DNA of 64,000 nucleotides from Inonotus obliquus (lineage: Eukaryota > Basidiomycota > Agaricomycetes > Hymenochaetales > Hymenochaetaceae): contig JAJHTX010000003.1 of assembly GCA_032164295.1 (NCBI GenBank), positions 1,550,001-1,614,000 on the forward strand. The letters run 5' to 3'. This document shows positions 47,330 through 59,072 of the stretch, in pieces (position 1 is the stretch's first letter; the number at the start of each line of letters is the position of its first letter). Both the position numbers and the translations under genes were made by a program. The notes beneath the pieces are model-generated. The model searched no databases. It was not told where the DNA came from and saw only the letters and a list, made by a program, of their open reading frames with translations.

Positions 47330-48200
47330 CGCCGGTTCGCCGGCTGGGGGGGGGAGGGGGAGGCGAGAGTTGACTGAGAGTGAGCCTGAGTCTAAGCCCG
47401 TGAGCGTAAGAGTATGTAGAGTCCTGAGTCCTGCGTAAGGGAGTAAGAAAAACAGACAAAAAAAACAGAAAAGTAAGAAAAACAATCAAAAAAAGGGAAA
47501 ACTCATGTAACTTCGAAAAAAAAAGGTGAAAACCAAAGAAACAAAATCGTAAAATAAGAAAACAACATAGAAAATATACAAGTAAAAGGAAGTAAGAGGG
47601 AAGGAAATACAGCATTGACTTGACTTAAAATGTAATCATAGTTACCTCTATACGAAATAAGAGGAAGAGTAAGAATAAGAATAAATAAGAATGAGTGAAA
47701 GTGAGACAGTAAGAAAATGAGACAATGAGATAGTAAGTAAAGAGTGAGAAGTAAGAAGTAAAGAGAGTAAGTAAATAAGTGTTAAGACAGTAAGAAAGTA
47801 AGTGAGTGAGTAAGCGAGTAAATAAGACAGTGAGTAAGAAATCAAGAGAGTAAGAAGTAAGACAGTGAGAAGTAAATAGGAATTGTGAGTATATTAAGTT
47901 GTGAGAAGTAAGATGTTAAAGCGCAAAATAGAGTAAAAGTTGAGAAAAAGGAAGAGAGTGTATGAATTGTGAGTTTAGTAAATTCGTAAGTAGTGTATAA
48001 GGTAGTAAGGTAAGAGAGAGTATGGCAAGCGAAAAGAACAATATAGGAAGCGACAAGGAATGTGGTAAGAGAACATAAGGCGAATGGGAAGTAAGGACTG
48101 CAGTCGAGTAAAGAAATACGTGCGTTTCAATGAGAGAGCTGAACTACTATAAATAAGAGAAGAGAGGAGCACTGAACGCACCACGCAAAGCGTTATTGGT
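47330..48200 (+). repeat. degenerate GTAAG-rich tract
   Basis: Purine-rich stretch with many GTAAG, AGTAAG and GTGAG units in irregular spacing, preceded by a G-rich run (GGGGGGGGAGGGGGAGG near 47345-47362). Counterpart of 31690-32990. No coding potential. Confidence 0.7.
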
Positions 48201-48779
48201 ATATGCATTCGGAAACTGGATTGAGCCAGTGAGCCACTTCGATTTTATCAACGTAATCTCATACCCAAAACTCTAGTGAGGATGCAATCCTGAAACAGAT
48301 GAATGAGATGACAATAATAATAAAAATCACCACATAACATGGGTGAATTTCTAAGCTCCATGACTCATACATGTTAAGAAACTCTGGAAGTAGGAACAGC
48401 TTTGAACGGTATTTCAAAGCTAAGCCGTTGATTATATCTTCCTTTTGGACCTGGCAGGATTGACCCATTCGGAAAAAGTACCAGTGTCGGTTGTGGGATA
48501 TTTAGTGCTGTGATGAGACTCAAGGTCTAACTCAAGGTTCGCTTCACCCAGCTAGCTGTAAGTAAAAAAGGTCGAGAAGCTGGGGACCATCAAGGTAGTC
48601 AAGTAGCAAATCGACGGATGGGAGATGCTGAACGCAGACACGGTATACAAGCGAATTACTCATGAACGCATCGTTTTGCCTGATCTACAAATCCCGTTGT
48701 CAATTGTGGTGGTAAGTAAGAAGCGGACATTAAGAATTAGGAAACAAACGAACTCATGTCAGTGCGTGAGAAAAGGGCT

Positions 48780-49228
48780 GATCGGTGATATACCCTGAAT
48801 TTTGTCGCCCGCTCTCTACATTCACAACACTACATTCACAACATGCCACTGCCAACTGTCCTTTGATAACAAGCCTGTGTCGCGACTTCGTGTTGAATGG
48901 GAATTTCGCCGGTTGCATCTGCAAGTTCCGCCAATCGACACCATTCAGATTATAGCGGAAAACTTCCAGTTCTTCGCGGTCTTTTCGAGCATAAGGAACT
49001 TTGGTCACATTTATCCGTTTTGCGTGGTGGCATTGAGGCTGGACTCGACGCGTATGCACCGATCCAGACGAAGACGACGGTTGTCGGAAAAAAGACGGCA
49101 ACCTGATTCTCGTTCACCAAATCTACTCGTTTTTGGTTTCCTATCGTATGGTGCAACTCGCGCGGGTGTGTGCGCAACAACCGAAGTCCTCTTGATATCC
49201 AGGGCCGTCATCTCAATTCTTTACCAAA
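48780..49228 (-). other. duplicated unassigned ORF-like segment, copy 2
   Basis: On the minus strand, frames such as MTALDIKRTSVVAHTPARV (about 66 codons) and an overlapping one with FFPTTVVFVWIGAYAS stay open in both this copy and 31210-31680. No domain, no clear intron. It could be an exon of an unrecognised gene or simply recent duplication keeping frames open. Confidence 0.35.
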
Positions 49229-49714
49229 ATAAGAGTAAGAGGTCTAAGAGTAATGCAAGTGAGAAGTAAGAGCAAGAGTAAGAGTAAGAAAAAAGTACGT
49301 GCATTTAGATATGAGAAAAGATGCTGTAAGAGAACGTACCTGAATGTAAAGTGTATGAAATCATAAGTGTGTTTCTCCAATGAGTCATCTAAACTGCAGT
49401 GAAGCAACGGATAAAATGATTCTCATCAGTGAAGCTGAAAGGGGTGAGCGAATTGGTACTCAACACGGCGAAGGTGACAATGTAACAGCATTGAATTGAG
49501 TGGGTAAGACGGTTTTCATACGTCGGTCGTACCACAACACATCGCGTAAAATCGAAAGTCGAACACGCCTGCAATTCAAAATCCAAACAAATCCAAGTAA
49601 AAGACATTACTGACGGTATCGTCCAGCTCTTGCAATTAGTGCATTCTAAGACGTTTGGTGAAAGCATGGAACACCCAACTCGATAATATACATACGTTAA
49701 ACAATTATTTATGA
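49229..49714. other. GTAAG-rich and non-coding flank
   Basis: 49229-49290 is a short GTAAG-rich array. The rest has no gene. The layout (GTAAG array, then an STT3-like 3' end) mirrors 59380-60110, so it may belong to the same duplicated segment. Confidence 0.45.
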
Positions 49715-50170
49715 CGTGGAATTGGTTTTCCACGTTTTCGTTTCTTACGCTTCGCGAATGCGTTTGCGCTTTTGAGATCTTGACCTTCTTCTTTCAACCT
49801 TCATTCGTACGTGAAAAAGGTATCGTTAGTGATCGAAAATATTTGGTTTCGTGATGGCCAGACTTACATTTCAGTTTTCTGATATGAAGGCGCCATTCGA
49901 GTAGGGATGCATTAGCTGTCAGGGGGAAGATGAGGGTGTTGATGACATATCGAGGTAAGCAATCGTTTGGGCAACGGTTGGGAGTTGTTGACCGCATGCA
50001 TTGCACATACACCTCATTGAAAACTAGAATCTGGTTCGGTTTAGCAGACACGTCAAACTCAACCGGCATACTAAGGCCAATATTAATGTCGGCATGATAC
50101 ACTAGGCGTAAAGTAACTCGATTGTTGAATCTCATCGGGCCAAACGCCCGGCAAAAAATACGAGCTCGCT
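49715..50170 (-). pseudogene. relic of the STT3 gene 3' end
   Basis: On the minus strand it matches the 3' part of the intact STT3 gene (60024-60540). Shared pieces are the end phrase TTCCACGTTTTCGTTTCTTAC, the CGCGAATGCG block, and the last two introns and small exon (GCATCCCTAC, CATATCAGAAAACTGAA, GTAAGTCT). Further upstream is a VWPDEIQ...YFTP-like stretch corresponding to the last large exon. Much of the interior is deleted or frameshifted. It cannot encode a working protein. Confidence 0.82.
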
Positions 50171-51136
50171 AGAACGAGTTTTACGAATAAGATTCCACCA
50201 AGGAACCTTCCGGTTATACAATACATGCATGCAGCAGTAAAGAGTATGGACGCGACGATGAAGGGGAAAACTAGCTAGTTCTCCAACCCCAAGATACCGC
50301 CGACGGCCTCTGGGAAGCATAAGCTAAGGAACTTGACAGATTTGAACATACTGTAGTGGACGACGTTTGATGTGTGAATAAGTCGCGCTGTTTCTCGTGC
50401 CTTGTCGGTGCTATGGCGGCTGTATGTACATCGTTGGTATATTCTTGATGCAGAGATACTCGAACGGAAGAGCGGAAGAGTATACAAGGTACGAGATGAA
50501 GAGAGAATGGTACGTGGGAAAGTTCTTGTTCTTTCAGTGATTACCGCAGTCTCTCTTCCTAGCCTAGCGGCTACGCGGCCGCATTGATCTTCATGCACGC
50601 ACCGATTCTGCTCAGACTTTACCCTGCCACTCGAATATATATGGCATAGTAGCTCAACAGACCTACGCACCAAATCGTCCAGGACTCGAAGATAGAAGGC
50701 GGAGCATCACTACTACTTTACTAGGTCATTGATGGGTTCGTCTACAACAACGACACCGTTCAGCGTTTCATATCGGTGCCCATCGACATCAGCTTCCTTT
50801 TCATTTTGGAGTCACGGGGCGTGCAGATGACTACGGGACACGAGGCGACGCTCGAACTCGGTACAGTGTACGAGCGGATTGCATTGGTGGAACAGGAGGA
50901 CCGTGTCCAGATGTGCTCGCCACTCAATGGTTGGAAGCCTGGCCTGTGATAACACAATCAATTTGTGCTATATTTGGAGACTGGAGTACTTATTACATAA
51001 CCGATCATTTCATAACCTTCCCGTCGGGCCTGATTCTACTTTTACACCAGCGTCTATCATACTTCTCAGATGGATGACCTCCACGAGTACATAAGGGATG
51101 GGGAGGGCGTAGGGCACGAGGTCTCTCATGCCCACC
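50171..51136. other. spacer upstream of NLR copy 2
   Basis: A plus-strand frame about 50703-50949 follows a TTTACTAG acceptor-like site and reads like protein (VYNNDTVQRFISVPIDISF... to NGWKPGL), but no upstream exon was found. The last 130 nt align with the upstream region of NLR copy 1. Confidence 0.35.
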
Positions 51137-54100
51137 ATGTCCGTCGCATACTCACTGAAAGGTGTGCTCTGCTCCCGCTATACCTCCCCGGTCATTCTAG
51201 TCTAACATTTCTCCAGTACTACGAGCCGAGGGATTGCAGCTCAATCATCCGCTGCACAGAAAATCTCCCGATGCCTATGTCAAAGTACGGCTCGGCGATA
51301 TCACTCAGAGGACAAGAATCATCAAGAAGAGCACTTCTCCGACATGGGACGAGTCTCTCGCGTTGTAAGTGGACTGCAAACTTCCATGCCACTTCTGACG
51401 CTGTAGACTCAGGTCCTCCTCGGATGATTCCGCAACACTCGATATCACCGTCAAGCATAACTCGACATTCCTATCCAATCCATCTATAGGCACTGCGAGT
51501 ATAAAGATCTCCGATCTGTTGGAGAGATGCAAGGGCGGCGGAAGTAGTATCGCGAAGTTTTCTTACCTCAACCGCATCGCTAACAAAGCGATATTTGTAG
51601 CTTCATTGACGCTCTTATCGAGGTCTGCGGCAACGACTACGACTACGGGCACTCTCTTCCTACGCCTGTCTGTGTCCGATGCGATGGCCAATGTCGAACA
51701 AAGCGTTGTGATAGCTGCTGAGGATGTCCGGGAAAGCGGATTTGTGCGGTCGGCAAATCTCGCTGATACGTCGCAGACTTTCAGTGACGGGTTTGCTTCA
51801 TTGAGCAAGCAAGGAGAGCTGTATCATGCTATCAGAGAGCTCCTATCGAGGTTAGAGGTTCTTCAAGGTGTCATGGATGCCGTATCCGAAGTGAGTACAT
51901 CGGTGTCCTCACGTCGAGCAGCGTGCCTGAAGCATAAGCGCCTTGATAGATACACCCATTCTTGACCGTGGCGTGGTCACTGGTGTCAGGTTTGTACAAG
52001 GTACTATAAATTCGCATTCGGGATGCAGTGCAGGTGGCTCATCCGTTTCCATTTGCCACAGGCTGTTGACCATACATTCCAGACGGACAAGAAGATCGTT
52101 CACCTCGTCAATTCCATGCAGAATGCTTTCACATTTGTGCGCGAGAGGGATACGCTTAGGGACAAGATGGACAGTCTTCGAGAGTCGATCGAGGGACTCC
52201 TGAAGCAGACAGCAGAATGCTGTACGTTCGTTCGCCAGTATGCACGGCGTGACTTCCTTAGTAAGCAGTCCCTCGGGTTGTTCTATCGGCAGCTAATGAT
52301 ATCTAGGACGGATGCTGGACACCGGCGCCAGCGCGAAGATCGATGAGTTTGAGTCTGCGTTGAGGCAATTCAAGGACGAAATAGATTCTGGCACAATTCT
52401 CCACACCGCCATTGTTTCGTCACGGGTGCTACAAGGAATTGGCGAAGTCTGTGAGTGCATCAACCATCTTATCATGGATTAGACTGAGACGACGGGGCTT
52501 AGTGGACAATCAACGCCTATCACGGCTACGCGAACTCTTGGTGCCAGCCTCATTCGAGGCGTTCCACCGACCTCTTTGCTTACCTGAGACGCGAATAGGA
52601 GTGAGGGAAGAAATAATCGAGTGGGTATTCTCAGATACAGAGCAGAACATCCTCTGGCTGCACGGCGTTGCCGGCTCGGGGAAGAGCACCGTCAGTACGA
52701 CAGTTGCCAGCAAGCTACGTGACATGTCCCGGCTCGGTGCGTTTCTATTCTTCGAGAGGGGGAAGAGTGAGCCGTCTTCTGTCATCCGGACGATCGCATA
52801 CAAGATTGCGCTGTTCGATTCCTCTATCGGATCGAGCATCCTCTCTGAGATCGAGAACGACAAGGACATTTTGACGGCATCTCCGGCGGAGCAATTCACT
52901 AAGCTCTTGCTACGACCACTCGATGCTGCTTCGAATCTGGTGCCAGGACCCATAGCCATTGCCCTCGACGCTCTCGATGAATGTGGCGGACCACAGGCGC
53001 GGCGTATTCTGTTGGAACTCTTCCGACGAGAATTCCCAAAGCTACCCAAATTCATCCGCATCCTAATCACCAGTCGACGAGAGCCAGACATCGACACATC
53101 TCTTTCTTCGCAGCCATTGACCGTGCGTGTGGTTGAACTGGACAGTGCAGCACCATCGAGTCAGCGGGATGTTCTCGTCTACCTTCGCACGGAAATGGAT
53201 TCCGCCCTTGGAGAGAAGACGGTAGAAGTTCCGGAGGATTGGAGTTTAGAGGAGAAGATCGAGATGCTTGGAAATGCGGCTAATGGATTGTTCATATGGG
53301 CGTCTACTGCAGTGAAAATGGTGAGGGACAGCAGCGACCCATTCTACCAGCTGAACCTCCTTGTCGAGGATTCGGGCTCGCTTTCTGGATTCGGATTGGA
53401 CTCTCTCTACGCTTCGGTGCTCCAAAACTCGGGGATTGGATGGGAGAACGAAAGGTTTAAGGACCGTTTTCGGAAGATTCTTGCTCTTGTCCTGTTTAGC
53501 AAGGTCCCGCTTTCTATCAAAGCGATTGATGACATTCTCGGTTGGAAGAAGTATGAAACGTCAAATCTTGTCTTGTCGAATCTTCGCAGTTTGATCTCGT
53601 ACACGGAGGGAGGAACCGTCAGCCTGTTCCACACCTCGTTCTCAGATTACCTCCTATCCAAAGATTGTACGAAGGATCCGTGGTCCATTGATGTCCCTGC
53701 AGCGAATCATCACATCGTGGAGCGATGCTTTTCCATCATGGCGGGCCACTTGCATTTCAATATATGCGGTCTGGAGTCGTCCTTCATCTGCGACGACGAC
53801 GTACCAGGACTTACAGATCGTATAAAGGAACACATCCCACCTCACCTCAAGTATGCATGCCTTTACTGGGCGCAGCATCTCCTCGACATCAGAGAGTCTC
53901 CTGATATTCTCGACAGGCTTTCGGAGTTTGCACGCGATCGTCTCCTTTACTGGTTCGAGGTGCTAAGCTTGGTCAAGGCATTCCATCGAACCGCCAGCCG
54001 TGCGCTTCTAGATGCTTCAGTGTGGTCCGAGGCGAGTTATCCATCATGTTGTATTCGTGTATCTGACTCGCGACTAGACTTGTAGCACGGATATGGCCGC

Positions 54101-56330
54101 GTTTCTGCGGGACGCCAGTAATCTCGCGAGTACATATGCTCCGGCTATTTCGCACTCGACTCCGCACATATACATCTCCATGATCCGCCTTGCAAAGGAT
54201 GATTCACTGGTTGTGCAACATTACCTTGACCAAGTTGCTGCAATGGTACGGGTTGAGCGGCAAGGCGTAAAACGGCCGCCAATGCATCTGAAGGTGTACG
54301 ACGGGCATTCCGATTATGTTCTCTCCGTGGCTTTTTCACCTGATGGAAAGCATATTGCGTCGGCCTCTGCAGATGGAAGCATCAGAATCTGGGACCTTGC
54401 TAGTGGAGAAGAAATTTGTGCTCCATTAACGGGACATTCCAATTGGGTCACTTCAGTGTGTTTCTCGTTAGACGGAAGGCGAATTGTGTCGGGCTCATGG
54501 GACCGCACGATAATAGTATGGGATGCGGAAACGGGCGAGCTGGTTCTAGGCCCACTTTCCGGCCATGAGGGTACCGTCCGGTCTGTCGTATTTTGCCTTG
54601 ACGGAACGAAGATTGCATCTGGATCTGCCGACAAAACAATCATCCTCTGGGATGCTGTGAAAGGACAACCCATTGCAGATGCATTGACAGGGCATACCGG
54701 CGAAGTTAAATTGGTTGCATTTTCTCCTGATGCCACACGGCTGGTGTCAGGATCGGACGACTCGACGATTATTATCTGGGATGTGCAGAGTGGAAAATCT
54801 ATTCACGAGTTACGAGGCCATTCTAATTGGGTTTGGTCCGTTACGTTCTCTCCGGATGGCAAGCATGTCGTTTCCGGCTCCCGTGATAATACGATTAGAA
54901 TCTGGGATGTAGAAAGCGGGGACGTTGTTTCTACATTGTCTGGCCATTCGTTACAAGTCATGTCTGTTGCTTATTCTCCTTGCGGCACTCACATCGTCTC
55001 TGGATCTTCGGATAATTCAATAGTGATATGGGATGCCAAAACTGGACAGGTCGTCTCCGGTCCTTTCAAAGGACACTCAAGCACAGTTCGGTCTGTCGCA
55101 TGGTCGCGTGACGGAAATCACATCGTTTCGGGTTCCGACGACAGGACGGTGAGGATTTGGGATGCCACTACCAGAGTAGACCATTCGGAACCGTTCTCAG
55201 GACATATTGGCGCGGTCATGTCGATTGCGCTTTCCCCCGATGCGAGTCGAGTTGCATCTGCTTCTCTGGACAAGTCGATCATAGTTTGGAATGTCGAGAA
55301 CGGGGAGGTGGCATTGGGACCTCTCCTGGGTCATAGCGGTTGGGTTGCATGTGTTGCATACTCCTTGGATGGCTCGCAACTTATCTCCGGTTCGGCCGAT
55401 GGAACGATCAGGGTTTGGAACGCTGAGAATGGTGCGATGATATTCGATCCGCTGGAGGGGCACACTCGTGGAGTTTATTGTATCACATTGTCACCAGACG
55501 GTTCGAAGCTTGCGTCTGGCTCTTACGACAACACAATCAGGGTGTGGGAGTTGAAGTCTGGGGCGCTTATCGCTGGTCCCCTTCATGGTCATTCGGATTC
55601 TATCCTGTTTCTGTCATTCTCTCTCGATGGCAAGCTGCTCGTATCGGGCTCAGGCGACAAGACGATTAGAATTTGGAACACAGAAACGTGGGAATGTAAA
55701 TCCGAACCTTTGACGGGACATACCGATGAAGTTAATTCTGTATGCTTCTCACCGGATGGCACCCGGATGGCTTCGGGTTCAGACGACTTTACCGTTATTA
55801 TTTGGGATGTGCAGAGTCGGCAGATCATTGGCGATCCATTAGAAGGGCATACGAATTCTGTCATTTCTGTCATTTTCTCTCTAGATGGAGAATGCGTCAT
55901 TTCAGGATCTGCGGACGATACGATACGAATATGGAACGTGGACAGTGGATCGAACATTGAAATTCTCGAGGGACATACGAATGCCGTCATGTCTCTTGAC
56001 TTGTCCCCTGATGGTTTACGACTCATCTCAGGATCTTACGACAATACGATTAGAACGTGGGATGTATCGTACCTACCTGAGAAGAGCACTAGCAACCCAG
56101 CCGATTCTCCGAATGGGAACGAAAATTTGTCGGAATGGGTCTTGGAGGGAGGATGGATTCTTCCTGGACATGGTCGACGAGAGTTAGTCTTATGGGTCCC
56201 TCCAGATTTTCGTACAACACTTTGGAGACCTCGAAGCATTGGCGTTTTCAATTGCGAGTTTTCGACAAGACTTAATTTCGACGGAGCGGCGCTTGGAGAG
56301 CGATGGACGGACTGTTTCATGACGCGGTAG
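51137..56330 (+). CDS. NLR-type STAND protein: C2 - helical - NACHT - 14 x WD40 (copy 2)
   Basis: Paralogue of the 37720-42921 gene with the same exon plan. Exon 1 is 51137-51161 (MSVAYSLK), then the C2 domain (LRAEGLQLNHPLHRKSPDAY, KKSTSPTWDESLAL, DDSATLDITVKHNS). The helical linker ends AVDHTFQTDKK...GLLKQTAECCTFV. The NACHT exon (52503-54031) has Walker A GVAGSGKST and Walker B IALDALDEC. The intron at 54032-54077 starts GCGAGT instead of GT. The WD40 exon is 54078-56330 with 14 blades and the tail GGWILPGHGRRELVLW. No stops. The GC donor is conserved in position with a GT donor in copy 1, and only this junction keeps the frame. Role inferred as for copy 1. Confidence 0.87.
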
Positions 56331-57068
56331 ATAGGACAATAGGTTGATGGACTTGTCGGGACTCTTATACTTTGCGAAAGACATTGGGTGATTCTCTGAA
56401 GCTTGTGTATTATTTGTTCGTGTCGTCAGCAAAACTTGTAGATTCGAGACTCAATACCACGAATGTCAACGCAATAAACTGTCATTTATCGAGTCTCACA
56501 GTACTATGCGGTTCAGAATATCGTAGAGAGTATGCTCTAGCACTGGAATGTGCAATAGGGTCGTCTTCTTAGCCTAAATCTAAACAGGCGGAGATTACAG
56601 TACTCCTTACTCAAGCTTCTCAGTTACTATTTCTCGCTGAGCTTCCGGAAGTGTCGGAAATGTATATGGATACTTCAGATGTAGTCCTTCCATCATAGCA
56701 GAAACTCATGGTGTATGGGTTATGATTGACTCGCGATTCTTAATCTTATTCTAAGAGAAAGTGAGCCCGACTTCCTTGTACTACAACTCTCGAGAAGCGA
56801 AAGAGAGAAGGATCTTCTTGTTTACTGTAACTCAGAATCAAGTTATTTTCCGGGAAGTGAGGTGGACTACATGTATTAAGAAGAATGCATACGCGTGCCT
56901 TATGGTTTATTATCTTGACGGACAGCTGGTTACTCTGTTGAATCTGAGTCATACACAATAACTACTACTTAGTACAGGTTGGGAGCCGTGAGCACTGGCC
57001 TATCATTAAAATAAAAACTGCTTATCTTCAATACTACAACAAATTGTTACACTGTCCACTCGACTGCA
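56331..57068. other. 3' flank of NLR copy 2
   Basis: The first 130 nt resemble the 3' flank of NLR copy 1 (GTCAGC and ATTCGAGA phrases in order). Nothing coding beyond that. Confidence 0.45.
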
Positions 57069-59072
57069 CTAACAACCAACCAATAGATAAAAGGAGCGTA
57101 GAAGAAAGAGAAGAAGTCGCAGAAGGAAAGGGGCTTCGATGCCGTTATCGATGTCGAGATGCTTAGCGACGACGTTGAGGTGTGCGTCGGGGAACCCATT
57201 GGCCCTGATACGCTCGAGGAGCCACCAGAACGGCGTGGCATAGGTCATATCGGAGGACTCCGTCTTACCAGAACCGCCGGTAACAATGCCACCGATACGG
57301 CCACGGATGTCGACGATTACTGAGCCCGAATCGCCAGGTTCCGAAAAGACTTCCGACTTGCTGTCGTAGTTGATTATCCCCCACTCCATGGAGGTCTTGT
57401 TGAAGGACATGTCGATGAAATAGTCTCGAACGATGGAGAAGACGCCGTTCGCGCGGCCGATGATGATGCCAGTGGCACTGCTGCTCTTGACGACTAACAA
57501 GCAGTCCGAGTCCCACATGTCGGGGCTGCGCATCAAGTCGTCGGTGATGGTGCCCACAAGTGGAAGCAGACGATCTTCGGGATATTCGAACTCCCAGTTG
57601 GCGTCTCCGCGGGGGAAACATTTGAACGTGAACTCGTGCTTCGTTCCTAGATATAAATAACACTTAGGTTAGTAGACGGTCTTGGTCGGATAGTCAAAAC
57701 GCACCGAGGGCCATCTTATTGCCCTGGAAGCCGTCACCGAGCTTGGCGTGGTTGACCTGGAAAATTCCCCAGTCCTCCGTCAAACGATGTTCACCGACGC
57801 CGAGAATGATGGCCGAGGAGGAGGATATGGCCGAGGACGCGTTTGTCGAGTTTGTTCCAACCCTCCTTGACCTGGTGGAGAAACACTCCAAGTGCCTCCA
57901 ACGCCTTCTCCGCCTTCTCCAGCAACCTCTGAGTCTCAATTTGGACCGCCTTAGCCTCCTCAACGTCGACAGCGTTGGTGCCCTTCTTCCTCTCCTCGAA
58001 CCCTTCAATCTGCTTCCTCCAGCGCTTAACCGCGACGCAGTGTCCTCCGATCCTGAGTTTGATCGAATCGACGAGGTTGGTGAAAGTTCTCCTACCGAGC
58101 AGGAGGACGTCTCTAGGAGGCCTACTGCGGTGGCGAACGTAGTCGACGTTGGCTTCCTTGGATCCGATGAGGACGTGACGGCACGAAAGGCTCAAGAGCC
58201 TATTGCTGCCGCCACCTTCCCCTGAGCGTTGGGCCTGACCTTGGTAGAGATGCGGAGGCCGAGGGCAGGAGTGAGGGGTCTAACGACGTCGACGAGTGGG
58301 TCCAGGTCACCGACGGGTTCGAGAAGCTGAGGACCGACCTCGCGCGTGTAGAACGACTCGCGGAAGTCGAATCCGACGTCGGTGATCTGGTAGTCCTTGA
58401 GAAGGGCTAAGACGACCTGAGCCGCTTCGTGGGCAGGCCGAAGCGGAGGTAGACTCAGGGAAGACGCCAATCCAGATGGTGACAGGACCGACGACCGGTT
58501 TCTTAGCTTTGCCCTCTTCTTCACCCCCGGCGTCTTCTTCGTCCTCGGGCGCTTCGTTGACCTCGACCTTCTTGAAACGAACGACACCTATCGTCGTAAA
58601 GCAGATCTAGAAATTCCAGTTAGCAAACTCTACAATATGGTGGATATTAACTGACCGTGTGAGCGTCCATAACCTCGACTACCTTCCAGCCCAAGTCGTG
58701 GTTCCAGACCTTCGTAATCGGATGGATGAAGGCTTCGCACAGCTCCTTCAAACGGCGTTGGGCCTCAGATCCCCTGGGCGAGGACCACTGCTCCTTGCCC
58801 GTGCGGTAAAGTAACGTGGGCTCAGAATGCAGGCCTGCATAGTAGGACTGAGCCTCCGCCTAGGAGACAGCGTGCGGATCAGGAGTGTAGGAAGTAGTGC
58901 TGGATGCGTCGCCACCGTCAAAGCCCAGAGAGGAGAAGGTCGATGCAGCGATGGTCGGGGAGATAGTAGCGTCCTTGTCAGCAGAGCTTTGAGCCTCCTC
59001 GTAGCTCCTAGCAAGCGAATGCAATCCCCGAAATATCCGGCAGAAAGCACTGAACGAAGAGAGGGAAAACAA
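57069..59072 (-). pseudogene. trypsin-like serine peptidase family protein, frameshifted
   Basis: Reading the minus strand through several frames gives one protein. An N-terminal region (YYAGLHSEPTLLYRTGKEQW) leads via an intron into an acidic linker and then VTIWIGVFPEST. Next come LKDYQITDVGFDFRESFYTR, the His-like LSCRHVLIG block, a helical segment, FQVNHAKLG, and the Ser block FSEPGDSGSVIVDIRGRIGG with TGG and ATPFWWLLERI. The frame is broken by a TAG after HAVS (near 58860), a one-base shift near 58450, and further shifts near 58195 and 57830. Such proteins are common in basidiomycete genomes; the peptidase activity is not established. Sequencing errors could explain some shifts. Confidence 0.65.

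Larger units (their letters stand above)
46262..49228. repeat. inverted duplication, copy 2 (3.0 kb)
   Basis: Inverted counterpart of 31210-34022, with the same order read in reverse: orphan gene (46605-47272), purine-rich GTAAG tract (47330-48200), a short unmatched insert (about 48200-48700), and the unassigned segment (48780-49228). The match begins at CGCGTTGGCGGAGAT (46262) and ends at the TTTACCAAAA near 49228. Confidence 0.85.

Noticed and set aside
31210..49228. The inverted block as a transposon
   Set aside because: No terminal inverted repeats, target duplication or transposase found at the match edges; a segmental duplication fits better.
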